A model generated the notes under the pieces. The model ran no database searches. It was not told the DNA's origin and worked only from the letters and a program-made list of their open reading frames with translations. A stretch of DNA of 21,044 bases, from IMG/VR virus record IMGVR_UViG_3300006733_000189, positions 1 to 21,044 of that record. One strand, written 5' to 3'. This document shows, piece by piece, positions 1 to 7,104 of the stretch. The position numbers and the translations under genes were made by a program. The stretch comes from a virus. The first letter of the stretch is position 1; each line of letters starts with the position of its first letter.

Positions 1-58
1 ACTAGCCGAGGCCAAGGCAGAGGCACCACCCACTCCCCAGCCTCAACTAGCAGGGCTG
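1..58. other. window edge, possible ends of neighbouring genes
   Basis: Two readings are possible. On the plus strand, the frame starting at base 2 stays open to a TAA at 86-88 and reads as an Ala/Glu/Pro/Gln-rich C-terminus (LAEAKAEAPPTPQPQ). This could be a convergent gene ending inside the minus-strand gene. On the minus strand, a GTG near base 36 follows GAGG by about 7 bases and could begin the next operon gene. Neither can be decided from the visible bases. Confidence 0.25.
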
Positions 59-424
59 TTAATGTACTTTGCTTTGAAGTTCCTGTAAAACCTGTCCTAT
101 AAGGCTTCTGGTCAAGGCTTCCTGAACCATCGGTACAAGTGCAGTTGTTACCTTTAGCACAACTTGTTCTGTACCTGTCTTCTCATCGAAGACCTTTTTG
201 AAATTCTCGTTGAGCCATTGCTTGATTTCTGCCTTGATAAGTTCGGTTAATTGCTCTTGTACCATACGCTCAAACTCTGAAGTCTTGCGGTTATGGTACC
301 CGCGGTCGCGCTTCTCGAAGAGGTAATCGAACTCATGCTGAATGAACTCGTCGACTTGCTCTTTAGGCAACGCCTGGATTATTACCTTGCGTACTCTGTT
401 TTTGATAGCTTCAGTTAAATCCAT
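59..424 (-). CDS. hypothetical helical phage protein
   Basis: A 121-residue protein of unknown function at the promoter-distal end of the early operon. The ATG at 424 is chosen because AGGAG lies 7 bases upstream and overlaps the stop codon of the MBL gene, which suggests translational coupling. A longer reading would extend 11 residues into the MBL gene and has no better ribosome site. The protein is charged and looks mainly alpha-helical (EFERMVQEQLTELIKAEIKQ), with a more hydrophobic C-terminal third. I see no Cys pairs, signal peptide or enzyme motif. Its operon place suggests an accessory early protein. I do not recognise the family. Confidence 0.75.
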   Translation of the reverse strand: MDLTEAIKNRVRKVIIQALPKEQVDEFIQHEFDYLFEKRDRGYHNRKTSEFERMVQEQLTELIKAEIKQWLNENFKKVFDEKTGTEQVVLKVTTALVPMVQEALTRSLIGQVLQELQSKVH

Positions 425-435
425 TTTGAATCTCC

Positions 436-1134
436 TTATGCAACTATCACGTCGCAATTCGTTATTTGCTGGACTTCCGATTTGAAGTATTCGGCGTCCG
501 AGTTATCATTTGATAAATGTAGAAGAATAACCTGTTTTAGTTTGCTCCTATCATTTACCTGAAAGAACTTGATTACTTCCTCTAAACTCATATGAGATCC
601 AACCGTCCGCCGGAAACGTTCGTTTTCTATTACATCATCTGCTGTGTTGCGCCTGATGATTTCCTGGCTATAATTGCAGCTTATCGCCACCACACAGAGG
701 CCTTCTATGCGATAACGAATATACTCACAGTCGATGGCAAATAAGCACCTCTCACCCAATTTATTGATTATTACATAAGCCATATTATCAACATCATGGG
801 GCACATCAAATGGCATTACTTTAAACGAACCGATTTGGAATAACTTTTTACTATGTATTATGTGTGCTCTGTGATGATTTATTTTAAGTGATGATATTGT
901 GTCCTCAGATGTATATACATCGATACCATACATCAACACTTTATTTACAGCCTTAGAATGATCTGCGTGCTGGTGACTCAACAAACAAGCATCAATCTCA
1001 GATGTTTTGAAATCTAATTTGTGTTGTATTTCAGCCCATGGTAGTCCGCACTCTATCATAATCTTCGTTTCGCCATCTGATAGAGTGTATAGATTACCCT
1101 TGCTGCTGCTGGCATAAGATCGAAAGTCTAGCAA
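436..1134 (-). CDS. MBL-fold metallo-hydrolase, YycJ/WalJ-like (putative nuclease)
   Basis: The metallo-beta-lactamase motif H-x-H-x-D-H is present as SHQHADH, about residues 53-59 of the chosen product. Downstream are a His in VPHD, an Asp in FAIDCEY and a His in LLHLSNDNS, in the order expected for metal ligands of this fold. The N-terminus ([18 protein letters not shown]) resembles the ASGSSGN start of the YycJ/WalJ branch, which includes DNA exonucleases. The TTG at 1134 is preferred: GGAGG lies 6 bases upstream and the fold begins immediately. The ATG at 1200 would add 22 unrelated residues. The start lies inside the HNH gene (41-base overlap). Family knowledge: MBL proteins often neighbour recT in phages of Gram-positive bacteria and are suspected exonuclease partners. 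That role here is inference. Confidence 0.85.
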   Translation of the reverse strand: MLDFRSYASSSKGNLYTLSDGETKIMIECGLPWAEIQHKLDFKTSEIDACLLSHQHADHSKAVNKVLMYGIDVYTSEDTISSLKINHHRAHIIHSKKLFQIGSFKVMPFDVPHDVDNMAYVIINKLGERCLFAIDCEYIRYRIEGLCVVAISCNYSQEIIRRNTADDVIENERFRRTVGSHMSLEEVIKFFQVNDRSKLKQVILLHLSNDNSDAEYFKSEVQQITNCDVIVA

Positions 1135-1714
1135 CTTCAGCCTCCAGCTCTTCAATGTGTTTGTTTGCCCCGTCATAATATCCTTTGGTATAGCCATCAC
1201 GATAACCTTTGCTGTGGTTTTTGTGGTGACTATTTTTAGTCATGAGTTCTAGGTTCTCCAGCCTATTATCGTATCTTATACCATTTTTGTGATGTACGAT
1301 TTCCCATGATTGCAGACATCTTCCTAAGTGCTTTGCCATAACTAACCTATGTTCTGGAATTTGGTTGTGGCGGTTTGCCATTTGATGAAAGAAGTCTTCG
1401 GGGTGGACCCATATAAGTATATAGCCGCTGCCATCACTGACTCTGCCGCCTTTCCATTTATGGTTCTTTTCGCCAGTTAGTGCATAACTGCGCTTGCGGT
1501 TAATTTCCTCAGATGGTTTCCGTCCAATATTAATACAGCTACGACATCGCTGATTAGTTGGCCCTGTGGCACACAACTGAACCCAACGTTCCTTACCACA
1601 GTACACGCAACTGTGCCATATGTAATTTGCACCACCCTTGAATCCTATTTCGTGTGCCCTTTTTATATCACCTAATTTAGGACTACTGCCTGATGCTATT
1701 ACTTCTATATTCAT
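1094..1714 (-). CDS. HNH endonuclease (HNH_3-like) with N-terminal zinc ribbon
   Basis: A 206-residue protein. The N-terminal third has two CxxC pairs (CVYCGKERW and [10 protein letters not shown]) typical of a zinc ribbon, followed by the NHKWKGGR motif. The HNH core is [11 protein letters not shown]...[22 protein letters not shown], with the double His, Asn and LENL signature. The C-terminus has [13 protein letters not shown] repeats and a short coiled coil. The ATG at 1714 is preceded by AGAGG; the open frame extends upstream to 1855 without a better site. Such free-standing HNH proteins in phage operons are often selfish homing nucleases. The structured gap just upstream and the overlap into the MBL gene fit a mobile insertion, but a role in recombination or packaging is not excluded. 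Confidence 0.88.
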   Translation of the reverse strand: MNIEVIASGSSPKLGDIKRAHEIGFKGGANYIWHSCVYCGKERWVQLCATGPTNQRCRSCINIGRKPSEEINRKRSYALTGEKNHKWKGGRVSDGSGYILIWVHPEDFFHQMANRHNQIPEHRLVMAKHLGRCLQSWEIVHHKNGIRYDNRLENLELMTKNSHHKNHSKGYRDGYTKGYYDGANKHIEELEAEVARLSILCQQQQG

Positions 1715-1730
1715 GGTGCCTCTTCTTGAT

Positions 1731-1805
1731 GCTAGGGGGAGTAAGCTAGATGCCTTTGTTCGTTGACTGTAACAAGGGTTCCTTTCTTTTAATTCTCCCC
1801 CTAGC
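1731..1805 (-). repeat. 11-bp inverted repeat enclosing nested stem-loop
   Basis: GCTAGGGGGAG at 1731-1741 and CTCCCCCTAGC at 1795-1805 are perfect reverse complements separated by 53 bases. Inside, CCTTTGTT (1753-1760) and AACAAGGG (1771-1778) can also pair with one G-U. The transcript between the 26-codon membrane ORF and the HNH gene can therefore fold into a long nested hairpin. There is no U-tract after the stem, so it is not a standard terminator. Confidence 0.6.
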
Positions 1806-1811
1806 TGTAAA

Positions 1812-1892
1812 CTACTTATGGTGCAATAAGGCGTGAATAGCGAATGCCATAACAAGAAAACCGACTATCATGCCAATATATATACCTACCAT
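1812..1892 (-). CDS. small membrane peptide (26 aa)
   Basis: The ATG overlaps the recT stop codon (TAATG), an arrangement for translational coupling. The 26-residue product is almost entirely hydrophobic ([20 protein letters not shown], then a short His/Lys tail), so it should form one membrane-spanning helix with a positively charged C-terminus. No separate Shine-Dalgarno is visible. Size and topology recall small phage membrane proteins such as holin-like or superinfection-type peptides, but nothing identifies a function, and its place in a recombination operon is unusual. It could be a chance ORF, although the exact stop/start overlap argues against that. Confidence 0.5.
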   Translation of the reverse strand: MVGIYIGMIVGFLVMAFAIHALLHHK

Positions 1893-3250
1893 TAGAACGG
1901 TATCTGGTCTGATTTATTCTCCGCTGCATCCTCGGCCTCTTGTTCCTCGATGATCTCGGCCTGTGTCTGGGGTGTTTCTGGTTCCATTGGTAACTTACCC
2001 TGATCGTCCGGTGCCTCGGTGGTATAATCCAGAGCAAATGCAAGCCGTGGGTCCTCTGGCACTCCCTTGCCCATAAAGTCACGGTATCTGCGGACCTTTA
2101 CTGGTTGCCAAAGCTCCCCCGTGGCTGGGTCTATGCCATGAGCTCGGCAACCGACGGGGGCATCCATTGAGAGTTCACCTTTTACAATCCGCGGCATCTT
2201 TTCTGGATCTGGACAATAGAACCCTGTTTTTGACCAGCCTTTTGTATCAGGCAATAGTTCCGTCTTATCGTGAAGAGGGCAAAGTCCAAACCACGGCGCT
2301 ACCGGCGCGGGTGGCTCTTCGGGCGCTGGCATTACTTCGGCCTCAGCCTTTGTTACCACTTCGCCTTTTAGCGCTGCTGGCTCCATTGCTTCCTCAAGCG
2401 CCGTTGTCTCAGGGTTTACTTCATGCTCCACTACTACCGCCGGTATCTCCAACGGTATTGAATTTGCGCCGACTTCCACGGACTCTTCGTGCTGCGCGAT
2501 GGCTATCTCGTCGCTTGCCTCATTGAACGCTGCCATAAATGTTTCGTTATCGTTGGCGGACTTGATAACATACTTACAGGCTTTGTTCTCCACCGTCCGG
2601 CGGCACATTTCAACCGGGAATTTACCGTGGGTGCTATCGGCCTTCTTCCAATCGAGCTTGCTTTGGGCCCATGATTTATGTATCTGATCGATATTCATAA
2701 TCTCGGTATAATCCGGGCGTCCGTCGGCAAACTCGATGGTGCAATAAGCACCGATGATATTGGCATCGTTCACATTGGTAAACTTCTGAACGTGCGAATC
2801 GATGATCTTCCGGCCTTTCACCGTGCGGAATATCACTTCATCACCGGCATACATCACGGCGGAATAGATTTCTTTGGCGCCGAACCTCTTGGCGATAGCA
2901 TGATAGCCGAACCTTGATATCATGGCTGTAAGTTTCTTGCCATAGGCAATGAAGTACACCTGATCTCTACCTGGATTAAGACCCTGTATGGCCATATTAA
3001 GTAGCGCGTTGGCGATACTTACCTTTGTGCAAGACTCTAACACTGGTGCGCCAGATTTTGTCTCAGTCTCTTGCAGTTTGAGCCATGCCGACTTCATGGC
3101 ATTACCGGCCTTGTAGCCGTCCGGCATTTCAATTATGCCGTCATTGACGAGCGCCATTATCCGGTCTTCGGTTTGCTGCACGAGTTCGTGGGGTTTTAGG
3201 ATTGCTAATGCTGCCTCTTGCTGTGCTGTGGTTGTTAATTCTGTTGTCAC
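1892..3250 (-). CDS. recT: RecT-family single-strand annealing protein with extended C-terminus
   Basis: A 452-residue recombinase that should anneal complementary single strands during phage recombination. The RecT core spans about residues 30-255 and includes VSIANALLNMAIQGLNPGRD, a segment with YGKKLTAMISRFGYHAIAKR, and the conserved FPVEMCRRTVENKACKYVIK. After the core come a Pro/Glu/Ala-rich linker, a Cys/His module (CPLHD...FYCPDP...GCRAHG) that could bind zinc, and an acidic tail ending DQIPF, which resembles the SSB C-terminal tip. The GTG at 3250 is preferred because GAGG lies 6 bases upstream. An ATG at 3319 would add 23 residues but has a weak site. Typical RecT proteins are about 270-330 residues, so the C-terminal third is extra. 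Confidence 0.9.
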   Translation of the reverse strand: MTTELTTTAQQEAALAILKPHELVQQTEDRIMALVNDGIIEMPDGYKAGNAMKSAWLKLQETETKSGAPVLESCTKVSIANALLNMAIQGLNPGRDQVYFIAYGKKLTAMISRFGYHAIAKRFGAKEIYSAVMYAGDEVIFRTVKGRKIIDSHVQKFTNVNDANIIGAYCTIEFADGRPDYTEIMNIDQIHKSWAQSKLDWKKADSTHGKFPVEMCRRTVENKACKYVIKSANDNETFMAAFNEASDEIAIAQHEESVEVGANSIPLEIPAVVVEHEVNPETTALEEAMEPAALKGEVVTKAEAEVMPAPEEPPAPVAPWFGLCPLHDKTELLPDTKGWSKTGFYCPDPEKMPRIVKGELSMDAPVGCRAHGIDPATGELWQPVKVRRYRDFMGKGVPEDPRLAFALDYTTEAPDDQGKLPMEPETPQTQAEIIEEQEAEDAAENKSDQIPF

Positions 3251-3326
3251 TTTATTCCTCGCTTTCTGCCTTGCCCAATCGAAGAGCACGGCGACTGTTT
3301 TATAGTAGTGGGGTATCATCTAATCT

Positions 3327-3794
3327 CTACGTGCTAATAGATTTTGTGCTTCTCCCAACAACACCGCATATACCACATTTAGGTTGGTGCCTTTCGTTAT
3401 AGGTTAGCGGAAACTCTGGGTGGAATTTTTCCATATGAAGAACCTTGCTTTTGTGGCCAAGATTAACTCCACAAATATCGCATGTTGTACTAGTGCGCAG
3501 TCTCTTGACTTCTTTTTCAGTCGGTGGCTTCTTTTCGGGTTGTTGTTCGGTTTTTAAACTTTCAGGATGGTAAAAATTATAGTGTTCAATAATCCCCGCT
3601 ATCCCTGTAAGTGTTTGTCCGCACTTGGCGCATTTATATGCCGCCGAGTTGGGATAGTCTTTCGTCTTGTATTCGTATATGAATTCATACTCAGGGTGCT
3701 TTGCCCTCATATGAGCTTGTTTCCTTGCGTGTCCGTAGGTACTCTTTTCCAATACTTCGCCGCATATTTGGCAGTTGTAATCTTGCTCATTCAT
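3327..3794 (-). CDS. C2H2-like zinc-finger protein
   Basis: A 155-residue protein with three repeated fingers of the form C-x2-C-x(11-16)-H-x4-H-P: C8/C11/H28/H33, C55/C58/H71/H76 and C105/C108/H120/H125. A fourth CxxC (C140/C143) comes near the end but no His pair follows, so the last finger is incomplete. The ATG at 3794 has GAGGG 7 bases upstream; an adjacent GTG one codon earlier is less well spaced. A charged Lys/Glu/Pro linker joins fingers 2 and 3. Fingers of this kind usually bind nucleic acid. Its position between the Rad50-like ATPase and RecT suggests a DNA-binding accessory factor or regulator. The specific function is unknown. Confidence 0.8.
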   Translation of the reverse strand: MNEQDYNCQICGEVLEKSTYGHARKQAHMRAKHPEYEFIYEYKTKDYPNSAAYKCAKCGQTLTGIAGIIEHYNFYHPESLKTEQQPEKKPPTEKEVKRLRTSTTCDICGVNLGHKSKVLHMEKFHPEFPLTYNERHQPKCGICGVVGRSTKSIST

Positions 3795-3841
3795 CACTCT
3801 ACCCTCAACATTTTTTTATTTCTCCTAAAGTTGGCATAATA

Positions 3842-5755
3842 TCACTCCACGCGTAGTTTAGGGTCTGACGCTGATACATACATTCTGATTTGCTGCGCCT
3901 TGGTTTCCGGGATATCCGTTATGGCCTCGGCGTTATCTACATAGATGGGCGCCTGGTAGCCATAGTATTTCTCAAGCCGGTTAATGATATCTATGCCGAC
4001 GGCTATCTGCATACCGTTATTGAGTCCGCCGTTGTATGGCACGCCGTTTACCATGCACTCACAATGCGGCTCGATACCGCCGTTATCGTATTCCCTGAAG
4101 AGCTTGAACTTGGCGATTTTGAACTGCGAGTTGATTTTATCCTCAAGCAGTCCCACCTTGGCTTTGTCGAATAGTTCTATAAGATAGAGTTGCTTTTCGA
4201 TTTCCTCGAACTCTTTGGCCAGCGCCTTTTCTGTGGCTCTCAACTGGTCGATACGAGCCTGGGTTTCCTTGGCGGCAGCGGCTTGGGCTTTAAGTGTCTC
4301 CTGCTCGTGTATCAGGTCATTAATGGTACCGATTGTCTGTGCGAAGTTGTCGGCGTGATCGAGGTTCTTATCTTGTAGATGTTCGATTTGGCGCTCAAGC
4401 TCGGCTATATTCTTCTTTGCTTCAGCGTTATCCGGTGCCGGTGCTCCCTCAAGGGCACCGATATCGTCCTCGACTATCTCAAGCTCTGCTGTGGCCTTGG
4501 CTATTTCGTCCTCAAGTCCTGCGGTATGCTTTTTCGTCGATTCAATATCTTCCTTGATACCGGCAGCTTCACTTGTTATAACCTCTAAGCGCTCTCTCTT
4601 CTCTGCCTCGAACTTGTGGTATGCCTCTTGATAGTTGGATTCTTTTAACTCCTGCGGTATGGTCTGGCCGCAAGTAGCGCACTTGAACTCGCCTTGCTCC
4701 ATTAATAAGACTTCCGCGTTTACCTTGCTGTATTTTTTGCGTAGGTCTTGCAGCCGCAGTTCCTTACCCTCTACGAAGAGGATATTACCGGCAACTGTTT
4801 GTTTCGCTGCGGTAATAGAACCTTTTATCTTCTGTGCTTTGATTTGTAGGTCTGTTATCTGCTGGCGGATATCGTTATCGAACCCACGGACTTCATTTTG
4901 AAGCTCAAGCAACTCGGCTTTCTTCTGGGCAAGAGTCCCACCTGATACGAGGCTATCTAGCTCGGCTTGCTTTGCTTTCCGATCCTCAAGCAGTTTGTCG
5001 ATTTTGGCCTGTATCTCGTCAATGTTACCGGACTCGGTAAGTAGGCGCGTGTCCTCATCGATTCGCACGGGTATCCCTTTGAGCTCTTTGTCGATAGCGG
5101 CGCGCTTATCTTTGGCGATTGATGCAAAGTCTTTCATACTGCGTCCGTCCAGCATCATAGGTATGCCAGCCAACTCTTTATCGCTGCCGTATATCTCTTC
5201 ATCGGTTATATCGCCGCACATATCAATCAAGGTCGTGCGTTGCTTCTTCCAATCCAGGTGTTCATTGAAATACTTGGGGTTGGTGAGAATCTTAAAGAGC
5301 TCTTCGTCGATGAGGCTGGCAATATACGATTGGTAGTCCTTTGCTTTCATTGGGAGATCATTAACGTAATAGTCGGTGTCGTGACCGTCCCAGACCGCAA
5401 GAGCGCTGCCTTTCTTCTTGGTATAATGCTCTCGGTACACCTTACGCAGTTTGACGGTGCCAACTGGTGTAAGCTCGTCACTTGAAGTCAAGCCGTCCCC
5501 CATATCGGACTCATAAACGGCTTCAACTTCGTGGTCTAACTTATGGATTGTCTGCCCGTCGGCGCCGATTGTCTTTATCTCGAACTTGGTACGATTAAGA
5601 CTGTCTTTACCGAATAGCACCCATGTGTTTGCGTCCATGATAGTTGTTTTGCCGGTGCCGTTATCACCTTTGATGGTAAGGTTTTTGCCTTTGGGTTCCA
5701 GTTTTAATTCCCGAATGCCTTTGAAGTTGTGTAGCTTTAATGATAAGAGTTTCAT
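3842..5755 (-). CDS. Rad50/SbcC-like SMC-type ATPase
   Basis: A 637-residue protein with the N-terminal fold MKLLSLKLHNFKGIRELKL and Walker A GDNGTGKTT at residues 30-38. Long coiled coils at about 245-350 and 370-525 flank a zinc-hook-like CATCGQTIP (C359, C362). The C-terminal ATPase half has VNGVPYNGGLNNGMQ, where the ABC signature belongs, and a Walker B region IYVDNAEAI (604-612). This matches phage AAA ATPases related to Rad50/SbcC, which usually act with a nuclease on DNA ends. No SbcD/Mre11 gene is visible. GAGGGAG lies 8 bases before the ATG, and the start overlaps the stop of the upstream gene (ATGA). It is likely a recombination or DNA-end processing factor. Confidence 0.88.
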   Translation of the reverse strand: MKLLSLKLHNFKGIRELKLEPKGKNLTIKGDNGTGKTTIMDANTWVLFGKDSLNRTKFEIKTIGADGQTIHKLDHEVEAVYESDMGDGLTSSDELTPVGTVKLRKVYREHYTKKKGSALAVWDGHDTDYYVNDLPMKAKDYQSYIASLIDEELFKILTNPKYFNEHLDWKKQRTTLIDMCGDITDEEIYGSDKELAGIPMMLDGRSMKDFASIAKDKRAAIDKELKGIPVRIDEDTRLLTESGNIDEIQAKIDKLLEDRKAKQAELDSLVSGGTLAQKKAELLELQNEVRGFDNDIRQQITDLQIKAQKIKGSITAAKQTVAGNILFVEGKELRLQDLRKKYSKVNAEVLLMEQGEFKCATCGQTIPQELKESNYQEAYHKFEAEKRERLEVITSEAAGIKEDIESTKKHTAGLEDEIAKATAELEIVEDDIGALEGAPAPDNAEAKKNIAELERQIEHLQDKNLDHADNFAQTIGTINDLIHEQETLKAQAAAAKETQARIDQLRATEKALAKEFEEIEKQLYLIELFDKAKVGLLEDKINSQFKIAKFKLFREYDNGGIEPHCECMVNGVPYNGGLNNGMQIAVGIDIINRLEKYYGYQAPIYVDNAEAITDIPETKAQQIRMYVSASDPKLRVE

Positions 5756-6198
5756 TGTGGCGCTCCCTCTACTGGCAATTTTTCCAGTATCGTTAATTTA
5801 CCTGATTTGTTTCGACCGAATACTTGCCAACCGGCGCACTTAAAACAATATCCAGGGTTGCTACTCTTTACCTTTCCATCGTTTATATATGTATATAGGC
5901 GCTCACCTGGCCAGCGGTTCCACGCTAGTTCCTCGGCCTCTAGTATAAGGTCGCTTGATAGTTTGGTGCCCTCATTTCTAAAGACTGCACAATTCACGCC
6001 TTCTTGGTTATCATCACTGATAAACTTGCGCCATATGAATAGCGCGTCGCATTCGATCGTCAAAAGTACAATCTTCTCCCCTGGTCCTACAAACAATCGC
6101 CTGAGTCGTCCGTCTCTATACTTGCGTGCTGAGTAATGACGTAGATAAATCCCTCGAGCTCGATCGTCGCCATCCTTTACCGGTATCCAAACATTCAT
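5752..6198 (-). CDS. hypothetical protein, possibly GNAT-like
   Basis: A 148-residue protein whose start overlaps the upstream stop and whose stop overlaps the SMC-like gene (both ATGA), so it is translationally tied to both. Notable segments are HYSARKYR, LFVGPGEKIVLLT, ALFIWRKF, VNCAVFRNEG and RWPGERLYTYIN, then NPGYCFKCAGWQVFGR at about 114-129. The last part resembles the final strand-helix region of GNAT acyltransferases, where Mom-type phage DNA modifiers also belong. I see no clear acetyl-CoA loop, so this is a tentative fold guess. I have an impression that similar proteins occur in many phages without an assigned function. Confidence 0.78.
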   Translation of the reverse strand: MNVWIPVKDGDDRARGIYLRHYSARKYRDGRLRRLFVGPGEKIVLLTIECDALFIWRKFISDDNQEGVNCAVFRNEGTKLSSDLILEAEELAWNRWPGERLYTYINDGKVKSSNPGYCFKCAGWQVFGRNKSGKLTILEKLPVEGAPQ

Positions 6199-6404
6199 AC
6201 AGTGGCCTCGCTAAAGAGGCGTCCTTGCTCTTTAGGTACCGGCCTTGATCGCGTTCGTCTTGATAGTTTACGGTAGTCCCAAAGTTCAGGCATACCGGCA
6301 AAAATATCGTATTGATTACGCCCTAAATCTGGCGCTGGGCGTGCGATCTCTTCAAAGTAGATGTTACCGTCGTCAATGTCTAACTGTGCTCTCTGCGGTA
6401 TCAT
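6195..6404 (-). CDS. hypothetical protein (69 aa)
   Basis: A small protein of unknown function. The ATG at 6404 is preceded by GAGG within AAAGTGAGGCACC, the same 13 bases that precede the first operon gene at 6726. Its last codons overlap the next gene (ATGA). The N-terminal half is acidic and the C-terminal third is basic (KLSRRTRSRPVPKEQGRLF), which could contact nucleic acid or a protein partner. There are no Cys pairs or membrane segments. Identity and function are not recognised. The coupling and ribosome site support it being real. Confidence 0.65.
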   Translation of the reverse strand: MIPQRAQLDIDDGNIYFEEIARPAPDLGRNQYDIFAGMPELWDYRKLSRRTRSRPVPKEQGRLFSEATV

Positions 6405-6423
6405 GGTGCCTCACTTTATATTA

Positions 6424-6726
6424 TTATTCGTTCCAATTTGGGTTTGCTTCCTTGAATGGGCAATAGATCGTTGCTTTACTCGGCATATTATACCGCGTGC
6501 AAGTCCATTCGGTTGTGTTGGTGGCGTGGTTGTGTTCCTCTACGTTTGCCGGACAATCTTTGCATACCTCTTTTTGCATAGCCTCGATCAATAGTGGGCA
6601 AGTTTTTTCCTCGCCGGCTTTCAGGTTGCAAAAATGGAAGTCTTGCCGGAATACAAAACTGTATTCGCTAGTGTGGTGCTTGCATTGGATGTTTTCGCAT
6701 TCGTTGGCGTTGGTGGTGTTAATCAT
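6424..6726 (-). CDS. cysteine-rich hypothetical protein
   Basis: First gene of the leftward early operon, 100 residues with eight cysteines (C10, C15, C33, C43, C55, C58, C76, C89) and several histidines (HH at 17-18, HNH at 65-67). The C55-x2-C58 pair and the spread of the others suggest one or two structural metal sites. No signal peptide is visible, so a cytoplasmic zinc-binding protein is more likely than a disulfide-rich secreted one. GAGG lies 8 bases before the ATG. The candidate promoter at 6764-6792 lies just upstream. As the first early gene it may act in host takeover or regulation; this is inferred from position only. Confidence 0.75.
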   Translation of the reverse strand: MINTTNANECENIQCKHHTSEYSFVFRQDFHFCNLKAGEEKTCPLLIEAMQKEVCKDCPANVEEHNHATNTTEWTCTRYNMPSKATIYCPFKEANPNWNE

Positions 6727-6763
6727 GTCGGTGCCTCACTTTCAATATTTAATTGTGCTTTAC

Positions 6764-6792
6764 ACTCTATAGAGAGTCCGTCGGACTGTCAA
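6764..6792 (-). promoter_or_regulatory. early leftward promoter with operator in the spacer
   Basis: On the minus strand a perfect -35 TTGACA (6792-6787) is followed by a 17-base spacer and TAGAGT (6769-6764), four of six matches to the -10. The palindrome AGTCCG-T-CGGACT (6775-6787) fills the spacer and touches the -35. Transcription would begin about 30 bases before the first early gene. The layout is that of a repressor-controlled phage early promoter. Confidence 0.7.
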
Positions 6793-6884
6793 CGAGAGTA
6801 TATGAAGCTAAATTTACGTTCTCCAAAAAGTCGTAAATCGAAGCTAAAAAACAGTCCGCGGACTGTATGAGTCCGACGTTTGGG

Positions 6885-6916
6885 TTGCGGACTGTTTCAC
6901 GCGTATGTTATATAAT
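6885..6916 (+). promoter_or_regulatory. rightward promoter within the operator array
   Basis: TTGCGG (6885-6890) and TATATAAT (6909-6916) are spaced 18 bases apart if TATATA is taken as the -10. A CGGACTGT element (6888-6895) overlaps the -35. Transcription would start at about 6921, at the 5' end of the candidate small RNA. The -10 to ATGAG stretch matches that of the terminase small-subunit promoter in 13 of 17 bases. Confidence 0.5.
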
Positions 6917-6920
6917 AAGT

Positions 6921-7000
6921 ATGAGAGTTTGCCGGCCTCGTGTCGGTTCTCTTTCCTTCGGTGTCGGTTGGTTGTGGCGGCCAGCCGGCACCTATTTTTT
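6921..7000 (+). ncRNA. candidate structured small RNA (or leaderless 31-aa peptide)
   Basis: Downstream of the promoter at 6885-6916, TGCCGGC (6930-6936) pairs perfectly with GCCGGCA (6984-6990). The 3' arm is followed by CCTA and six Ts (6995-7000), as at a Rho-independent end. Between the arms GTGTCGGTT occurs twice (6940-6948 and 6961-6969), 21 bases apart. The same stretch can also be read as a 31-codon ORF from an ATG at 6921 to a TGA at 7014-7016, rich in Gly, Trp, Tyr and Phe, with no ribosome site. RNA and peptide are both possible. The family is unknown. Confidence 0.4.
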
Positions 7001-7104
7001 CGGACTGTATTATTGAAGCTGGAAAAGAGTCCAGGCCATTTATTTCCCGGCGGACCGCTCGGCGGACTGTTTTTTCGTAGCTAAAACTGGCGGACTGTTT
7101 GGGG

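Larger units (their letters stand above)
6775..7098. repeat. CGGACTGT operator-like array
   Basis: Seven exact copies of CGGACTGT or its complement ACAGTCCG: 6782-6789, 6851-6858, 6859-6866, 6888-6895, 7001-7008, 7063-7070 and 7091-7098. Degenerate half-sites lie at 6775, 6870, 7028, 7051 and 7211. The copies at 6851-6866 form a perfect 16-base palindrome. Several are flanked by A/T runs and an AGCT motif. Three overlap or adjoin promoter -35 positions. This is probably the binding array of a phage repressor; an origin iteron role is an alternative. No repressor gene is in the window. Confidence 0.8.

Noticed and set aside
2167-2526. Plus-strand Leu/Pro/Ala-rich ORF
   Set aside because: It is the complement of the low-complexity linker of RecT and has no start signal.
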